DNA from: Polymyxa betae
Taxonomy: Eukaryota > Endomyxa > Phytomyxea > Plasmodiophorida > Plasmodiophoridae
DNA length: 64,000 nt
NCBI GenBank assembly: GCA_003693705.1
Contig: RBZT01000419.1
Coordinates: forward strand, 124,001 to 188,000
Direction of reading: 5' to 3'
The translations under genes were made by a program, and so were the position numbers. This document shows, piece after piece, positions 23,335 to 35,576 of this stretch. The notes beneath the pieces are model-generated. The model was not told where the DNA came from, ran no database searches, and worked only from the letters and a program-made list of their open reading frames with translations. Every line of letters begins with the position of its first letter. Position 1 is the stretch's first letter.

Positions 23335-24818
23335 TCAGATTATCAAGGATGCTCGATAATAGTCATAGATACCTTTATCTGGAGAATCCAAAGCCGATAC
23401 GTGCTTCTGACAAGTAATCAGATCAGAGCTTGTCGCCAAAGTCGTGGCCAGATCTTCACGGATCAAACGGCAGAGATTTTCAAACGAATCTGGAGATCTC
23501 AGGGTAATTGACACCATGTAGGTAAAAGGCTCATTGCAGGCAGGTTTCTGCTCTATCATCGATCTTAAGCCTAAGCAAACGTTTTAGTCCTGTGTGATTA
23601 CAAATTTTGCAGCCGTACATGAGAGGTTTTCGCCTCCTAATAACGCCACCGGAATTGCTGAAGCGCAGCATCCAGCACGATGGACTAAAGATTCCAATGC
23701 AGATCGACATTGTGGATTGGCGCAAGCGTTAGCCCTCCGGCATGGTTGCAATGTGGCGTAGTTATCGAATGTGGCGTCGGGAATGTTGCTGATGTTGTTC
23801 GATTTCATCAAATCATCAACAACGCGATTGATACAAGCATTGCCATTGCCGTCATCATAACACGCCCTGATAATCAGACAGAATTAGATAGGTTAGGATA
23901 TTGAGATGGTATATACCGTAATAGCAAATCAGAATCAGATTTGACCCCTTGAAGGCGATCCAGTGACAACTTTTTGGCGACAGATCGCTGATAGCATGGC
24001 TCACAGATACGTTTTGGTAGCGGTTCGTGACTCTGGATGCAGTATTTGTCATTGATCTATTCAAAACGATAATGAGCATAGGTTGTATGCAAAATAATCA
24101 AGATGATGCCGACCTTGTTACACTGAGTCTTAGCATAGATTTCTGGATGGTTGGAGCTGCCATTTCTCAATGACATTCGCCCAAAACTCTTTTAGAAAGA
24201 ATTAGAAACATATTAGTGACATGAGACATAATGATGAACCTTCTTGACGCAGGAAGTACAAGCAAGGTTTCGAAACTCAGCCTGATCAGAATTTATTAAC
24301 ATCATATCGTTGACGAGAGCTGCTTGAGCATCACAAGATTCAATAGTCTCAGGACATGCCATTTGGGTTGTGTACAAGATTTGATTTACGGTCTGAATGG
24401 CTCCCGCTCGAAGTCTGTCATCTGGCTTGCAAGCCAAGGCAACATTTCGGATTGGAGCTCGTAGCGTCTCACGACAACCAAGCCGATCTTGGCAAAAAAA
24501 CTGATTCGAAGAAGTTTGTGTTGACATTGAGACATTTCCTGAATAATCATCAAACAATGAAATATCCTGTGCTGTAACGTATTTACCAAGGCATGAGCGT
24601 GCCATTGTCAGAAGAACATTGACCTGATCAGCACAGGTGGAGTTTTCAGTTGGGAACACGAACTGGTCCAATGCTAGTTTCTGGCGCTGAATAGCAGGGA
24701 TTTGTTCGGGTTTTAGTACAGCGATCACTTGTGGCGGTTGCTGTGCATTTTTGGGAACTGTGTTAGCCGATGTGATGGCCAGAATATAGACAATGAACTT
24801 GAGAGATTGGTTCAGCAT
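23335..24818 (-). CDS. Secreted Cys-rich protein of unknown function
   Basis: Start chosen at ATG 24818, because it places a signal peptide (MLNQSLKFIVYILAITSANT) at the very N-terminus; a longer open frame reaches 24941 but would bury it. The mature part has many Cys in loose pairs (for example CADQVN, MARSCLGKY, CQDRLGCRE, CPETIESC, LACTSCVKKV), and after two or three introns continues with CRRANACANPQC and RAGCCASA. The last exon (23335-23559) adds a C-terminal block with PFTYMVSITLRSPDSFENLC. Cys spacing suggests disulphide-linked helical repeats. No anchor is visible, so secretion or vacuolar delivery is likely. The family was not recognised. Confidence 0.6.
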
Positions 24819-25321
24819 CTTGTGATTTGTGATCGTGTTCCAACTGGCAACCCGTTTCTCGTCTGACGGAACATGATGTGAATCATGATGAAATGAAATC
24901 TGGATTGTTGAATCGCTAACCCAAGGTGACTCACGTCTCATTCCTTATCCTTGGTATAAATCAGCTGAGAGTCAGTTGAAGGAGTGCATCAAGATTCTGA
25001 TCTCCATGCGATACAACTGTATGGCGTCCCATAAACTATGATAAATATGTTGTAGAAAGTTCCCTTCCGGTACACCATACTGATGCATATTCAGGCTAAT
25101 TGGGCAAGGCTGCCTTAAATAAGACAGCGAGACACCTTCGGCAAGTTTCGCAGTAAACCGTTAACATGATGTATGTCTCATTACTGCTCTGTAGAGGCTT
25201 GAAACACTGAAAAAATTTCAAGGTGAAGTTAATGGGTTTTTCAATAGAGCAGAAAACGGATCTCTTAGATCGAATTCTAGAGATAAATATATATTATGAA
25301 TTTGTTACAGCTTTCATTGCT
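24819..25321. other. Intergenic, no gene recognised
   Basis: About 500 bases between the secreted-protein gene and the 3' end of YIPF5 (both minus strand). No open frame or repeat stands out; it most likely holds the promoter of the secreted-protein gene. Confidence 0.4.
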
Positions 25322-26173
25322 TTAAACTTTGCCAAAGACTGTAATCATGGCAAAGCAGGTGTACAGTAAAAATGTTGGATATGCGATTAGCCAACGCTGT
25401 TCTTGCATTTTAAAAACCAATTCAATAAACCGAACCGCAGACCATGTACACCAAGATATAGTAGCGAAAGCGATCCCAAGCCCGACTTGACCAGATAGAT
25501 CAAAACCGACGGAAATCAATGCCAGCAATACAATAGGTAGCAAACAGTAACCCAGAATGCTCATAATGCGATGGAAATCGAGATCGTTTTCGCACATTAG
25601 ATTCAAGACTGTGTAAATACCGATGCATCCAACGATTCCGAATCCATAAATATAGCCAAAGTAAAGTTTTCCAGACTAGGATAAATATGAATGATCTGAG
25701 GATAAGCAGCAAATAGATTACCAGCAGAAGAAAGGCCCCAAGTAGGATGCAATAAACTAGTGGACCTGCAAGATCGCCTTCTTCCATTGACTTTGAATCG
25801 ATTTTTATTGGTACCAAGACATATTTAGTTTTACTCCAAATGTCGTTGAAATCAATTCCTAATTCTGGCGACACGACAAATGAGTATAGCGCTCACCTGG
25901 AAAGTTATAAAACGAAAAATATGTCGTCATCAATTGCCCAAAATCGTCATAAAAGAGAATTGACCACTGAACGTTGTGCATACCTTCTAGAAGCGGTGGT
26001 TCGGTAAATTCGTCAAACTCTGTGCCACCCGGGCTGAATGCCGCTCTAGCATTGGCCGCCATAGGCCTCATCTGGCCCGAAATAGAGCCATGCATTGAAG
26101 AATGATCGGCCTGATACCTAGCAGCACCTTGATAGAACTGCAAGGTGTCATTCTGCTCAGATTTTGGCAGCAT
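25322..26173 (-). CDS. YIPF5: Yip1 / YIPF5-like Golgi membrane protein
   Basis: Multi-pass membrane protein of ER-exit sites and early Golgi that partners Yif1 and Rab GTPases. The N-terminus is cytosolic, ending in FDEFTEPPLLE. After an intron comes LGIDFNDIWSKTKYVLVPIK, then DLAGPLVYCILLGAFLLL (first membrane helix). A second intron leads to NLMCENDLDFHRIMSILGYC, then LPIVLLALISV, and further helices to the stop, complement of 25322-25324. The order PPLLEELGI..DLAGP..LGYCLLP is the signature of the YIPF5/YIPF7 group. Start taken at ATG 26173; the frame stays open a little further but without another ATG. It is divergent from CFAP52 across a gap of about 540 bases. Confidence 0.9.
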
Positions 26174-26710
26174 TGCTTTTAATGTCTGAAGAAATTTGCG
26201 AATACTGCACAAAGGACTTGAAACCTACGCAATAATTAACAGTATAAACTCGACTGTCGACTCCATATCCCTATCTTACTGTACAAGGAATCATTCTATT
26301 ACAATTTGCAAGCGATCAGACTAGTGTTAGTGCTGGAATTTTATCTTTTGAGAATCTCTTTTGCAAAGTGCAGTAGGTGCCAGAATCAATGCGTTTTATC
26401 AAAAGCAGATCGTTGCCATCAATCTTGACTAAGAAATCAGAGCTAGCAGTTAGCACCAGCAGTAATATGAAAATTGGAGAAGTTTCAACCTCACAAGTGA
26501 TGTCCTGGAATGAATTCGTTCCGACTTGTCTGCTGAATTATTCGGCCAGTGTTACTCTATCTAACGTTCAGGCATTTTTAAATGCTCGTACTTGCAATTG
26601 CTCTCCCAAATAGTCGTTAGAAATCTATTACTCTATTCAAGTCTATTCAGTGTAAAGTTGGATCAATCTACGATCAAATCGCTCTACAGTCGTCACAGAA
26701 TCTTGGATTC
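26174..26710. other. Gap between divergent YIPF5 and CFAP52
   Basis: Presumed shared promoter region. A plus-strand open stretch at 26377-26613 (78 codons, Ser-rich) has no recognisable motif and no good splice link into CFAP52, so it is not called. No X-box-like site for ciliary gene control was convincingly seen. Confidence 0.4.
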
Positions 26711-29031
26711 ATGTCTTCGCTGGAGTTATCAGCTGTTATCGGATTCGCTGGTGATGTTAATTCTGGTCTACTATTACAAGATGATGACGAGCATTTGATC
26801 TATCCTTTGGGCTCTAATGTTGTCATTAAGAATCTCCTAAAGAATACTCAGAGATTCTTAAACAAAGATGGACATGATCATGCTGTATCATGCTTATCAA
26901 TGTCACATGATGGCACAATGTTAGCTACAGGACAGATAACACATATGGGATTTCCAGCTGTAGCAATAATATGGCATCTACCTACTGGTCATATTCGTCA
27001 GAAATTATCTCTTCATAAGGGGAAAATTCAAGCCTTGGCATTCTCTCATGATGATCGATATTTGGCCACATTGGGTGGTGAAGATGATAACAAATTAGTA
27101 ATCTGGTCTGTTGAGACTGGAGATCCAGGCAAGTTTCTCTCATTCTGTTCTCAATAATCGTTAATGATTATTGAGAAATAGTTTGTGGTGCACCTGCTTC
27201 CAATGATACAGCTCTAAGCGTGAAATTTTTCAATACTCAGCTACGCTTAATCACAGCTGGCAAATATAATCTTCGAATATGGGATTTCGATCTGGCTAAT
27301 AGAAAAATTCGCCCAACTGATTGTCGTCTTGGGTCCATTAAGCGAGTAGCCAATGTAGTTCAGATCGATGCAAGTGATCAGTTTATTTATGTCGGGACAA
27401 GCTCTGGAGATTTACTTCGCGTTAATGTTAAAGTATAATGCAATTATCATGAATGCAGGTTTCTGGTGTGCTCATTGTTTATACTGTAGGCACATCTGTT
27501 TAAAGATGCAGGACCGAGAAAGAAACCAATGGCTAATGGAATCCGAATTGTAACTCTTATTGATAATGGTGATGTTCTAATTGGTGCTGGAGATGGTACT
27601 GTTGCTTTATTACGTGCGTCTGATCTATCAATTATAAGATCACATCAATTTGATGGAGCTATATCCAGTATCACATTGAACAAAGCTCGTGTATAATATT
27701 CTAATCATTATGGTTGGGATAGATCTAATCTATGGTTTAGGATCATTTCTTTGTTGGAACTACAAAGTCAAATATCCATCTAGTTCATTTACAATCGTTT
27801 GATAATGAGCTACGTTCAACATGTCATTTCGGTCGAATTAATGATGTCTGCTTTCCAGATGGATATTCCGAGTTATTCGTCACAGTATGGATTTCGTATT
27901 TTACACGAAAATAATTCCTGAACAGCCTGCAGGCATCTGTTAATGATATTCGTGTATGGAATGCTCGACTTCGAAATGAATTATTACGAATTCATATCAA
28001 AGGATTAGAATCACTCTGTGTCACATTAACTAGAGATGGGAAATCAATTATCAGTGGATGGAATGATGGGAAGATTCGGGCATTCCGACCTCAATCAGGA
28101 AAGTTAATGTATATTATTCATGATGCACATGAAGATGGTGTAACTGCTATTACAACAACAAGTGATGGTAAACGTATTATTAGTGGTGGTGGTGATGGTC
28201 GTGTTCGTGTATGGGCCATTGGTATATCATAATATTATTTACTTAATCATTACTCAATCATAATATCAGGTGAACATAGACATGTAATGGTTGCAAGTCT
28301 TAAAGAGCATAAAGCTAAAGTAACATTCATACGAGTTAAGAGCGATGATACTGAATGTGTATCATCGTCCTTTGATGGTTCATGCATTGTTTGGGATTTA
28401 GTTAGCTATTTACGTCTTAATGCCATGTTTGCATCAACACAGTTTAATGCAATTATTTACCATCCTGATGATAGTCAGTTGTTAACAACCGGAACTGACA
28501 GAAAGGTTTTTAGAAGTTTTCACTCAATGATTTGTGCTGACTTTAATATATGAAGATTACTTATTGGGATGCCGTTGATGGTAATGCTATTCGGATTGTA
28601 GATGGCTCAAACGCAGGCGAAATTACCTCATTGGATGTCTCTGCTGATGGAGAGATGTTCATTACAGGCAGTGCTGATAAACTTGTTAAGGTTATTTATT
28701 ACATGCTATTGCCAATTTAATTCAACTGAATACTGTCTAGCTATGGGGATATGATGAAGGACATTGCTACTTTTATGGTCTTGGCCATAGTGGTGCTATT
28801 AAACGTGTTGCTATTTCACCTGATCAGAAATCTATTGTTTCTGTTGGAGAAGAAGGTGCTGTCTTCGTCTGGAATATGCCAGCTGCAGGATTCTTGAAGA
28901 TTCCGACCCTTGAAGGATTATCAAATCCAACAGCTGTTGAATCACTGACTTCTAAGCAAATTCCTAAATCTGCTCAATCAGCTCCAGGTGCTACTACTGC
29001 TGCTACTGCTCTCCATCCTACTCATTTATAA
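26711..29031 (+). CDS. CFAP52: Cilia- and flagella-associated protein 52 (WD40)
   Basis: Axonemal WD-repeat protein (WDR16); in motile cilia it is a microtubule inner protein of the doublets. ATG 26711 is followed by EHLIYPLGSNVVIKNLL, which matches the CFAP52 start. WD repeats then run the full length: SLHKGKIQALAFSHDDRYL, FDLANRKIRPTDCRLGS, SIISGWNDGKIRAFRPQSG and GVTAITTTSDGKRIISGGG are family-specific, followed by CVSSSFDGSCIVWDLV and LLTTGTDRK. The gene has about eight short introns. It ends with a Ser/Thr/Ala-rich tail and TAA 29029-29031. It is nearly full length for the family (about 600 residues). Presence of this gene is good evidence that the organism has motile flagella. Confidence 0.95.
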
Positions 29032-29342
29032 CACATCACAATCTTCTATCTGTTCTTAATATTTGTAAGAAACCATTGTGAAGATGCCATGATTGCACAA
29101 ATAAAGTTCAAGCATTGAATAACACCCGTTGGAGGTCAAACAGGTTTGATGCCTCTCGAGATTCTATCGTTTGATATTTCATTTTAACTTATCTTTGGAA
29201 GACTATTACCTATTTTGTATTCGTACTTGGAAAGATATCGCATTGTTGTAGTTGTTGTAATGTGATTAATAATGATGATAGACAGATTGGTTTATTATTA
29301 GAGAAATAGTTCAGATAGCTGGTACAGTCATATTGGTTTAAT

Positions 29343-29655
29343 ATGAAGATCCATAGCCATGTTCGTGATAAACAAATTACAATTGAATGTGGTCCTGGAA
29401 CACAATCAATCAAATGGCTGAGTATTGGACCTTCCTCCTGGGATTCTTTTCTCATCTCTCATGTGAACAGGCGATGTCAGTGTCTGTCGTTATGATAACA
29501 ATCTGGGCATCAGTTTAGGAGTGCCTCAAGCTGTGATTAATGACGCCCGCCAGCGTCTTAACATGAACGACTCGATCATCTCTTGCTTAAATGATGGTGC
29601 CAATGTCTGGATCCAGCTCTGTAATCGTGATAATACATCTATTCAATTGCAATAA
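29343..29655 (+). CDS. Small protein of unknown function, two exons
   Basis: ATG 29343, one intron (about 29423-29470), stop TAA 29653-29655, giving about 88 residues. The spliced product begins MKIHSHVRDKQITIECGPGT and continues with SLGVPQAVINDARQRL and a short C-terminal strand region; its regular pattern and frame-preserving intron suggest a real small domain. No membrane segment or known motif was recognised. It lies about 310 bases downstream of CFAP52 on the same strand. A longer protein with upstream exons is possible. Confidence 0.5.
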
Positions 29656-30706
29656 CAATCGAAATCCTATCAATACTAGTACTTGGTATAAGTAGTGAGT
29701 TGGCAAGGAAAGGATTCGATGAGTCTCGATTAGTGAATAACAGGTAATCGCCTCATGCTCTAAGTTTCAAACCCTATCCAACAGTATAATCAATGTTAAT
29801 GATCTCACGATGGTATAACTGCTGCCATAATGGACAATCATGAACTGCCTGAATATCGCCTTCCTGTATAGCTAAAGGATCAATTAGGACTTTGAAGAAA
29901 ACCAGTTTAAATAAGATACCGATAACGATAATGTGAGAATGTCCAACAATGAATATCAACAGGTCGTTGAGTAATTTCTAATCGTCTGCTAGCAAGTTAA
30001 TGTCAATGTTGATCCTCATCACGTCGAAAACATATCCCTACTCAAGTTTGTATTCAATAATCGAGACCGATAAAACTATACTTCGTTGCTCATGGTTAAA
30101 ATGGTTATTCGGTGCTTTAAGGAAAAATCAGCCGTTTGCTGCATACAAAATTGCAGCTTGTCAAAACCTGTCTTCGAGTTTGACACTTTCATGAAAATTG
30201 TACGTATCTTGGAATGTATCCTGGTTCTGAAAGCACTTCGTTGCTCATGGTTAAAATGGTTATTCGGTGCTTTAAGGAAAAATCAGCCGTTTGCTGCATA
30301 CAAAATTGCAGCTTGTCAAAACCTGTCTTCGAGTTTGACACTTTCATGAAAATTGTACGTATCTTGGAATGTATCCTAGTTCTGAAAGCATATTTTGGCT
30401 CTGATTAACACGGTTGCAATAATACGTGTCTTTCACACATTGTATTACGATAGAACCCTGCTGGAACATACAGAAAAACAGATATCATTTAGGCAGTGGA
30501 AAACCCCAGTTGAAGTATTATATTATCGAATAAATGCATTTAAAGAGATTATTAAATGATGAATGATTGTTAGGCTATCCTTCATTGGTGATTGTTAGGC
30601 TATCCTTCATTGGTGATTGTTAGGCTATCCTTCATTGGTGATTGTTAGGCTATCCTTCATTGGTGATTGTTAGGCTATCCTTCATTGGTGATTGTTAGGC
30701 TATCCT
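29656..30706. other. Repeat-rich intergenic region
   Basis: Lies between the small gene at 29343 and the convergent 3' end of the ZNFX1-like gene. It holds the 155-bp duplication and the 25-bp minisatellite annotated separately. Other open stretches here are by-products of the repeats. Confidence 0.6.
30081..30390. repeat. 155-bp tandem duplication
   Basis: Copy 1 is 30081-30235 and copy 2 is 30236-30390. They are head to tail with only one clear internal difference (CTGGTTC versus CTAGTTC) until the last few bases. The near identity suggests a recent duplication. Each copy carries the same open stretch, which shows no protein motif. Confidence 0.9.
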
Positions 30707-30714
30707 TCATTGGC
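30565..30714. repeat. 25-bp minisatellite, six units
   Basis: Six identical 25-bp units begin at 30565, 30590, 30615, 30640, 30665 and 30690, each starting GATTGTTAGGCTATCC. The last unit runs into the 3' end of the ZNFX1-like gene and contains its stop codon (complement of 30707-30709). There are no spacers, so this is not a CRISPR array. Confidence 0.95.
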
Positions 30715-33700
30715 TATACTTGTGGACTTTTAGAGCGGCAACAAGCGTCTGAGGATCAATGCCAAGATCGATGAGCTCTTTCTCACAATCTTTAAGAGTT
30801 TGGGGTAGCTGTGAATAAGCCAAACTGTGCAGAACAGACACTATCTGCTCATGAATCCACCGACGATGTGAATCTCTCCAAACTTCAACGCTGACATAAA
30901 CATTTGCAGTTGGGTTGAACTTGCAGCTAGCAACATGAACATGAGCGTCGTCGCCACAATCGTGCAGGCAAAAGGCGCAGAACCGACATGGGCAGTTGTG
31001 ACAGGTCAACGCTGCACAACCATCGAAATCGATGAAGGCGGCGTGACAGCGAGGACAGGCTGGTGTTAAGAACTCGATGATCTTGCGACGAACTAGAACC
31101 GGAGCCTCTTCAGCTCGACGTTTAATCTCCAACTCAAGTCGAGCAGGGAAGTTCTGCTCGAATTCCTCGTTGATAGTCTTCTCCAGGACCTTCTCCTTTG
31201 ACTTCATATATTGCTCAAATACAGGTGCCGATACCCATTTAGCGATAGTGGCGTCACTGAAGGCAGGTGATACACATTCGGCAGCGCGAGTGTATGGGCA
31301 GATGATCATGCCGCCATGCAGAGACAGGATGCGAAGATCGCCATCAGATTCATGGATGACCAGCTGACTGAAACAATCTCGACAGAAGAAATGGAGCTGA
31401 TCGGGCCGGGAGTCGATTGATGGGCAAGCAACACAATCGGAACGTTTGTAGTCCTCAAAGCAGATGCCGCACGTGACATTCATGGACATATTACGAAGAT
31501 CTTCAGCAAGGCGAAGAGTCTCGCGAATACGAGCTGCTTCTTTATCGCGATCAGCCTCAAGGGTAGCGACTTCCTCCAGAGCCACTTCTTGAGAATGCTG
31601 AATGATGGCTTCATGGGCGGCCTTTAACGTTGCTGATGTTCGCTGTGCCTCTTTAACTAATCTGTCGATGCGAGCTTGCTCATCAAGGCGGCGCCTTTCA
31701 GCGTCTTCGTGGCATTTGCGGATCTCGCAAGCGACGTCGGAAGCAATTTTTTGGCAAGTCTGAAGAGCGTCCAGCTCGGCCTTCTTTTTGTCAGCCATCG
31801 CCTTGTGAAGAAGCACATCGGCATTCTGCTCGGTTTTTTTGATAGCCATATCGCTGGCAAGACGGGCATTCTCCATCTCGATATCTAACAGCTTCTTGGC
31901 CTGCACCTCCATCATGGCAGCAAATTTGTTGACCTTCTCCGTTTCGATCTGCAAAAGAGAACGTTTACGATTGGCTTCGATCTCGCAATTGAAACATTTC
32001 GCTTCGTAGATGGGAACGTAGCACTTTCGAACGATTTGCATGTTGCATTCCGAACAGATATCAACAACTTGCTGGCGACATTTCGGTATTCTGCTTTCTT
32101 CACGACATGGCCGCATAATCTTGTGCCCATCAGGGCATTTATCAGGAAATCGCACAGAGCATTTCGCATGCGGGATGATGGCTGGATCGTGACAGGGTGA
32201 TTGACATCTATGACCACATGGAAGCTCTGCTTCACATAAGGTGGAACAACCACCATGAGGAGTCAATGTCACGAAATCAACATGATCGCGAACCAACATC
32301 TCAATATCGTGTCGAGGACAGACTGCTGGAATACCATCGGTTACACGGAATGATTCGAGGACTTTCTCCCAAACAGGACAGGCGTCTGCAAGACAGCTTC
32401 GATTACCGAACAGAATCAAGCCATGTCGTGATCTTGTCAATAAGACATTGATACGTTCCGGCTGTTTCAGGAAACCAATGCGTCCATTTGGGTTATTTCG
32501 AACCAATGATACTAAGATGATGTCTGCTTGCTGACCCTGAAAGTTATCAACTGTTGATACACGAATCGAACAATGACTTTCAGTACGTCTGGGCGATCTA
32601 GTCGTCATCGGTGCATTCGAGTCGAAATAAACTTCATCTAGAGCGCTCTGGTCGGACTCGCCCAAAATTACTTCAATCTTGGCACGACTGAGGACTTCGC
32701 GAATCTCTAACAGCTGTCCGAGATAAGGAGTGAGGATGACAATTTGGTCAGTTCGATAGCCTTGCTGGCAGAGGTAAAGCGCTGTACCCACCAAAAGCTT
32801 AGCCTCAAGAGGGTTGATCTTTGATGTTGATGTCACCAGACGACTGTTAGTTGAGAGTGTCTTTTCGGTCCGTTCTAGACCAAGATGATTCACGAAGATC
32901 AAGTCGTTTTTCAATCCTTTTAGGTGTGGGTAGCCCAATACTGATGCTCCATCAAGCAGGTCGTGATAAGTGATGCGGCGAATCACCGCCGAGATTTCTG
33001 GGCGCATACGATGCTGCGTTCGAAGAGTGACGAACGGATGACCGTTTATAATGAGCCGCTCGAAGGTTGATCGATTCAGATCGAGACCATTTTCAGATTC
33101 GACCGACAATCGGTGATTGTTGATTTTTGGTCGGAGCTGCATATGATCACCAATCATGACGACTTTTTCTGTAAAAACATTGATAGAACCGAGGACATTG
33201 GCGTCGAGTAATTCGGCAGCTTCCTCCACTATCATCACATCGCATTTGACATCGTTTAATAGGGCACGATACTTAGCAGCACCCGTTGCTGTGCAACCGA
33301 TAACTTTAGCCTTCATCAAGATCGGTAATTCGTTCTTTTGGTTAATGGAAAGGCGTTCCTCAAGGAGCTGTTTGTACTGAACGAATTTTGAGGCAAGAAT
33401 AGTCATCTGTTCAGCGCGGATCTCTTCCTGCCATGTCTTAAGTAATGCTAATCGCTCCTGATGGTTCAATGTCCAAAGGAAATACTTCTGCCGGGATGGA
33501 TGACTCGTTGCATGACCTAATCGCCAATTCCGCCATAGATCAGCTGAAGAGCGAATAACTTGACCATCATAGGCCAACTCCAACGAATCATCACCGAAAT
33601 CCTCAAGATCGAATTGTGAAGACATTTCAGGATCTAAATGAGCACCAAAGAAAGGCCAATCGATGATAGGGCGTGAGACGACGGCTGTCAGTTCTTCAAT

Positions 33701-35576
33701 ATCGTTCTCGAGTTCTTTTAGCAATTGGTAAACATCGTGTAACCTGCCGCGGTAATGACCTTCCAGGGTTGGTGGACGTGAACGCCCATTTCGATGGCTG
33801 AGAACGTACTTTGATAGACGATCGCTGCAGCAGCGGCCGCCAATCCGAACAATATCGGTTAAACCCGCATCCAAAAGAGCCTCCAGGAATTGATCTAATT
33901 GATGATTCGTATAACAGACGCAGAGAATTCGGGTGAAAGGCTTCTTCGACAAGGCCAATGCAATCAGAACACCGATGAGGGTTTTACCAGTTCCAGGCGG
34001 ACCCTAAAGACAGATTTCAGGTCGATAAATGAGAAATGCAATATTCTCTCGTTACCTGAATTAATGCAAGTTTTTCATTGTTGTCAACACCGAAAGCAAA
34101 AGCACGTCGTTGCGCTTCATCAAGTGAAACCGCTTTCTCAAAAGTTTCTTCACCGAACTCTTTCAAAGCAGAATACATCGAATCGTCATCAATAGCGACA
34201 GAAGATGGATCGAACTTGGACGGGATTACCAGATGTTGATAGAACGGGAAATCCGACGAGCACTGAAGCGCTTCGAGAGCCGGTTTATAAGAGAAGAAAT
34301 TGAAGCAGCCTTGGAGAAGTTCGAACTCATCGATGGAAGATTGAATATCAGCAAGGAGCTTAAACGACTTCTCATTCTCTACGGCGATTCCAACGACATA
34401 GCGTTTCTCAGCCGCTTCGTCAATGTTGTAATCGCCGTCATCGCCTTGGCGATCATTCCAGTCGTAATTACGATCAGAAGCAAATTGGCGATGGATAACT
34501 TCGCCAAATACAATTGGATGGCGATCTTTGGCGATACAGACTAAAGATCCGATCGACAACCATCGTGATTTGCGCCAGAATTCCTTTTTATGCAAAGGTG
34601 ACATTCTCTGGACAGCCACAGGAGCATCGAATGAGAGAATTGCACATGGCTGAGGACGAAGTTCGAATTCTTCGACACAGACGTTAGAGAAGACAATGGG
34701 GCATGGTTTGGCGAGATTATCACGAAGCATGCTGACCATATCTTCACGAAGCAAACGGAAAGAACGATCAACCATACGCAAAGCAGGTTCGTCAAGAAGG
34801 AATCCATCTTCGCCATTCGCCATTGGCAAAAACGTATTATCGGAGCTTTTGGATAGGTCGATTTCATCAGGGATGGGTGTGATCTGTATCCGTTTGAAAT
34901 CGTAAAAATCATTGGCATGGCGCCCACCAGGTTGGTTTTCGATGGCACATAGTGATAAATCATTGGAGTCGCTTTCGCCTGGTTTGCGTTGAATGAGTGT
35001 AGAGATACGCTCGGCTCTGCTAACGCCTTGAAGAAGAAGGGACTCTACCAGACTCTGCAGATGGTTCCAATTATCGGACATCTCACTTCTGACAACATCC
35101 AGATAGACGGAGCATAATAAGAATAGAACTAAAGATTCGGTATCTTCCAACTTTCTAACACTAAGAACCTCTAGTAATCGCTGCATGAGGAACGGTACCG
35201 CCCAAATAGCGTTAAGAAGTGCTTGCAAAGAGGTCCGAGCAGCTGGATCATAACGAGCTGGAGTGTTAACGATTGATCTTAAAATCGGCATGACAAGCGT
35301 ATTGACGATTTCGATATTATCGTTGGTGAATAGATTGACCTGACTAATCATGAGTATCTGCCGTAGGCGCTGCATGCCGAACTGGGAAGGCGAAACCAGT
35401 CGCCAGATGACTTCTAATGGTTCGATCTCACTCATACAGACTAAGGCATTCACGAACCGGACAGCACACTGATAACCACCCAGATCGGCATGCGGATTCG
35501 TCATCAGTTTCTCTAACATCGGTCGATCTAATGCCAAAGGTCGACGTGCCCGATGGGCAGCTAAATTCGAGTTCAT
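30707..35576 (-). CDS. ZNFX1-like SF1 helicase with NFX1 fingers and C-terminal RING-type zinc fingers
   Basis: About 1,600 residues in two exons split by one intron at about 34004-34056. Exon 1 (ATG 35576) is the helical N-terminal region typical of ZNFX1. The intron falls just before GPPGTGKT (Walker A). Further motifs of Upf1-like SF1 helicases: VEEAAELLDAN (motif II), VMIGDHMQLRPK (III), TVDNFQGQQADIILVSLVRN (V) and INVLLTRSRHGLILFGN (VI). NFX1-type Cys-rich fingers follow (CGHRCQSPCHD, CPDGHKIMRPC), then a long charged coiled coil. The C-terminus holds a RING-like finger (CGICFEDYKRSDCVACPS, HFFCRDCFSQLV) and a second Cys/His cluster (CPRCHAAFIDFDGCAALTC, CRFCAFCLHDC), giving an RBR-like arrangement. 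Known ZNFX1 acts in RNA silencing and antiviral RNA sensing; the ubiquitin-ligase part is inferred. Confidence 0.88.

Noticed and set aside
26377-26613. 78-codon ORF upstream of CFAP52
   Set aside because: CFAP52 already has a family-matching N-terminus at 26711, and no in-phase splice to it was found.
30086-30408. Open reading frames across the 155-bp duplication
   Set aside because: The same peptide is repeated because the DNA is repeated; no domain, no splice signals and no start context of note.
30565-30714. CRISPR-like array
   Set aside because: The units are contiguous and identical with no spacers, the genome is eukaryotic, and the array overlaps a gene end; it is a minisatellite.
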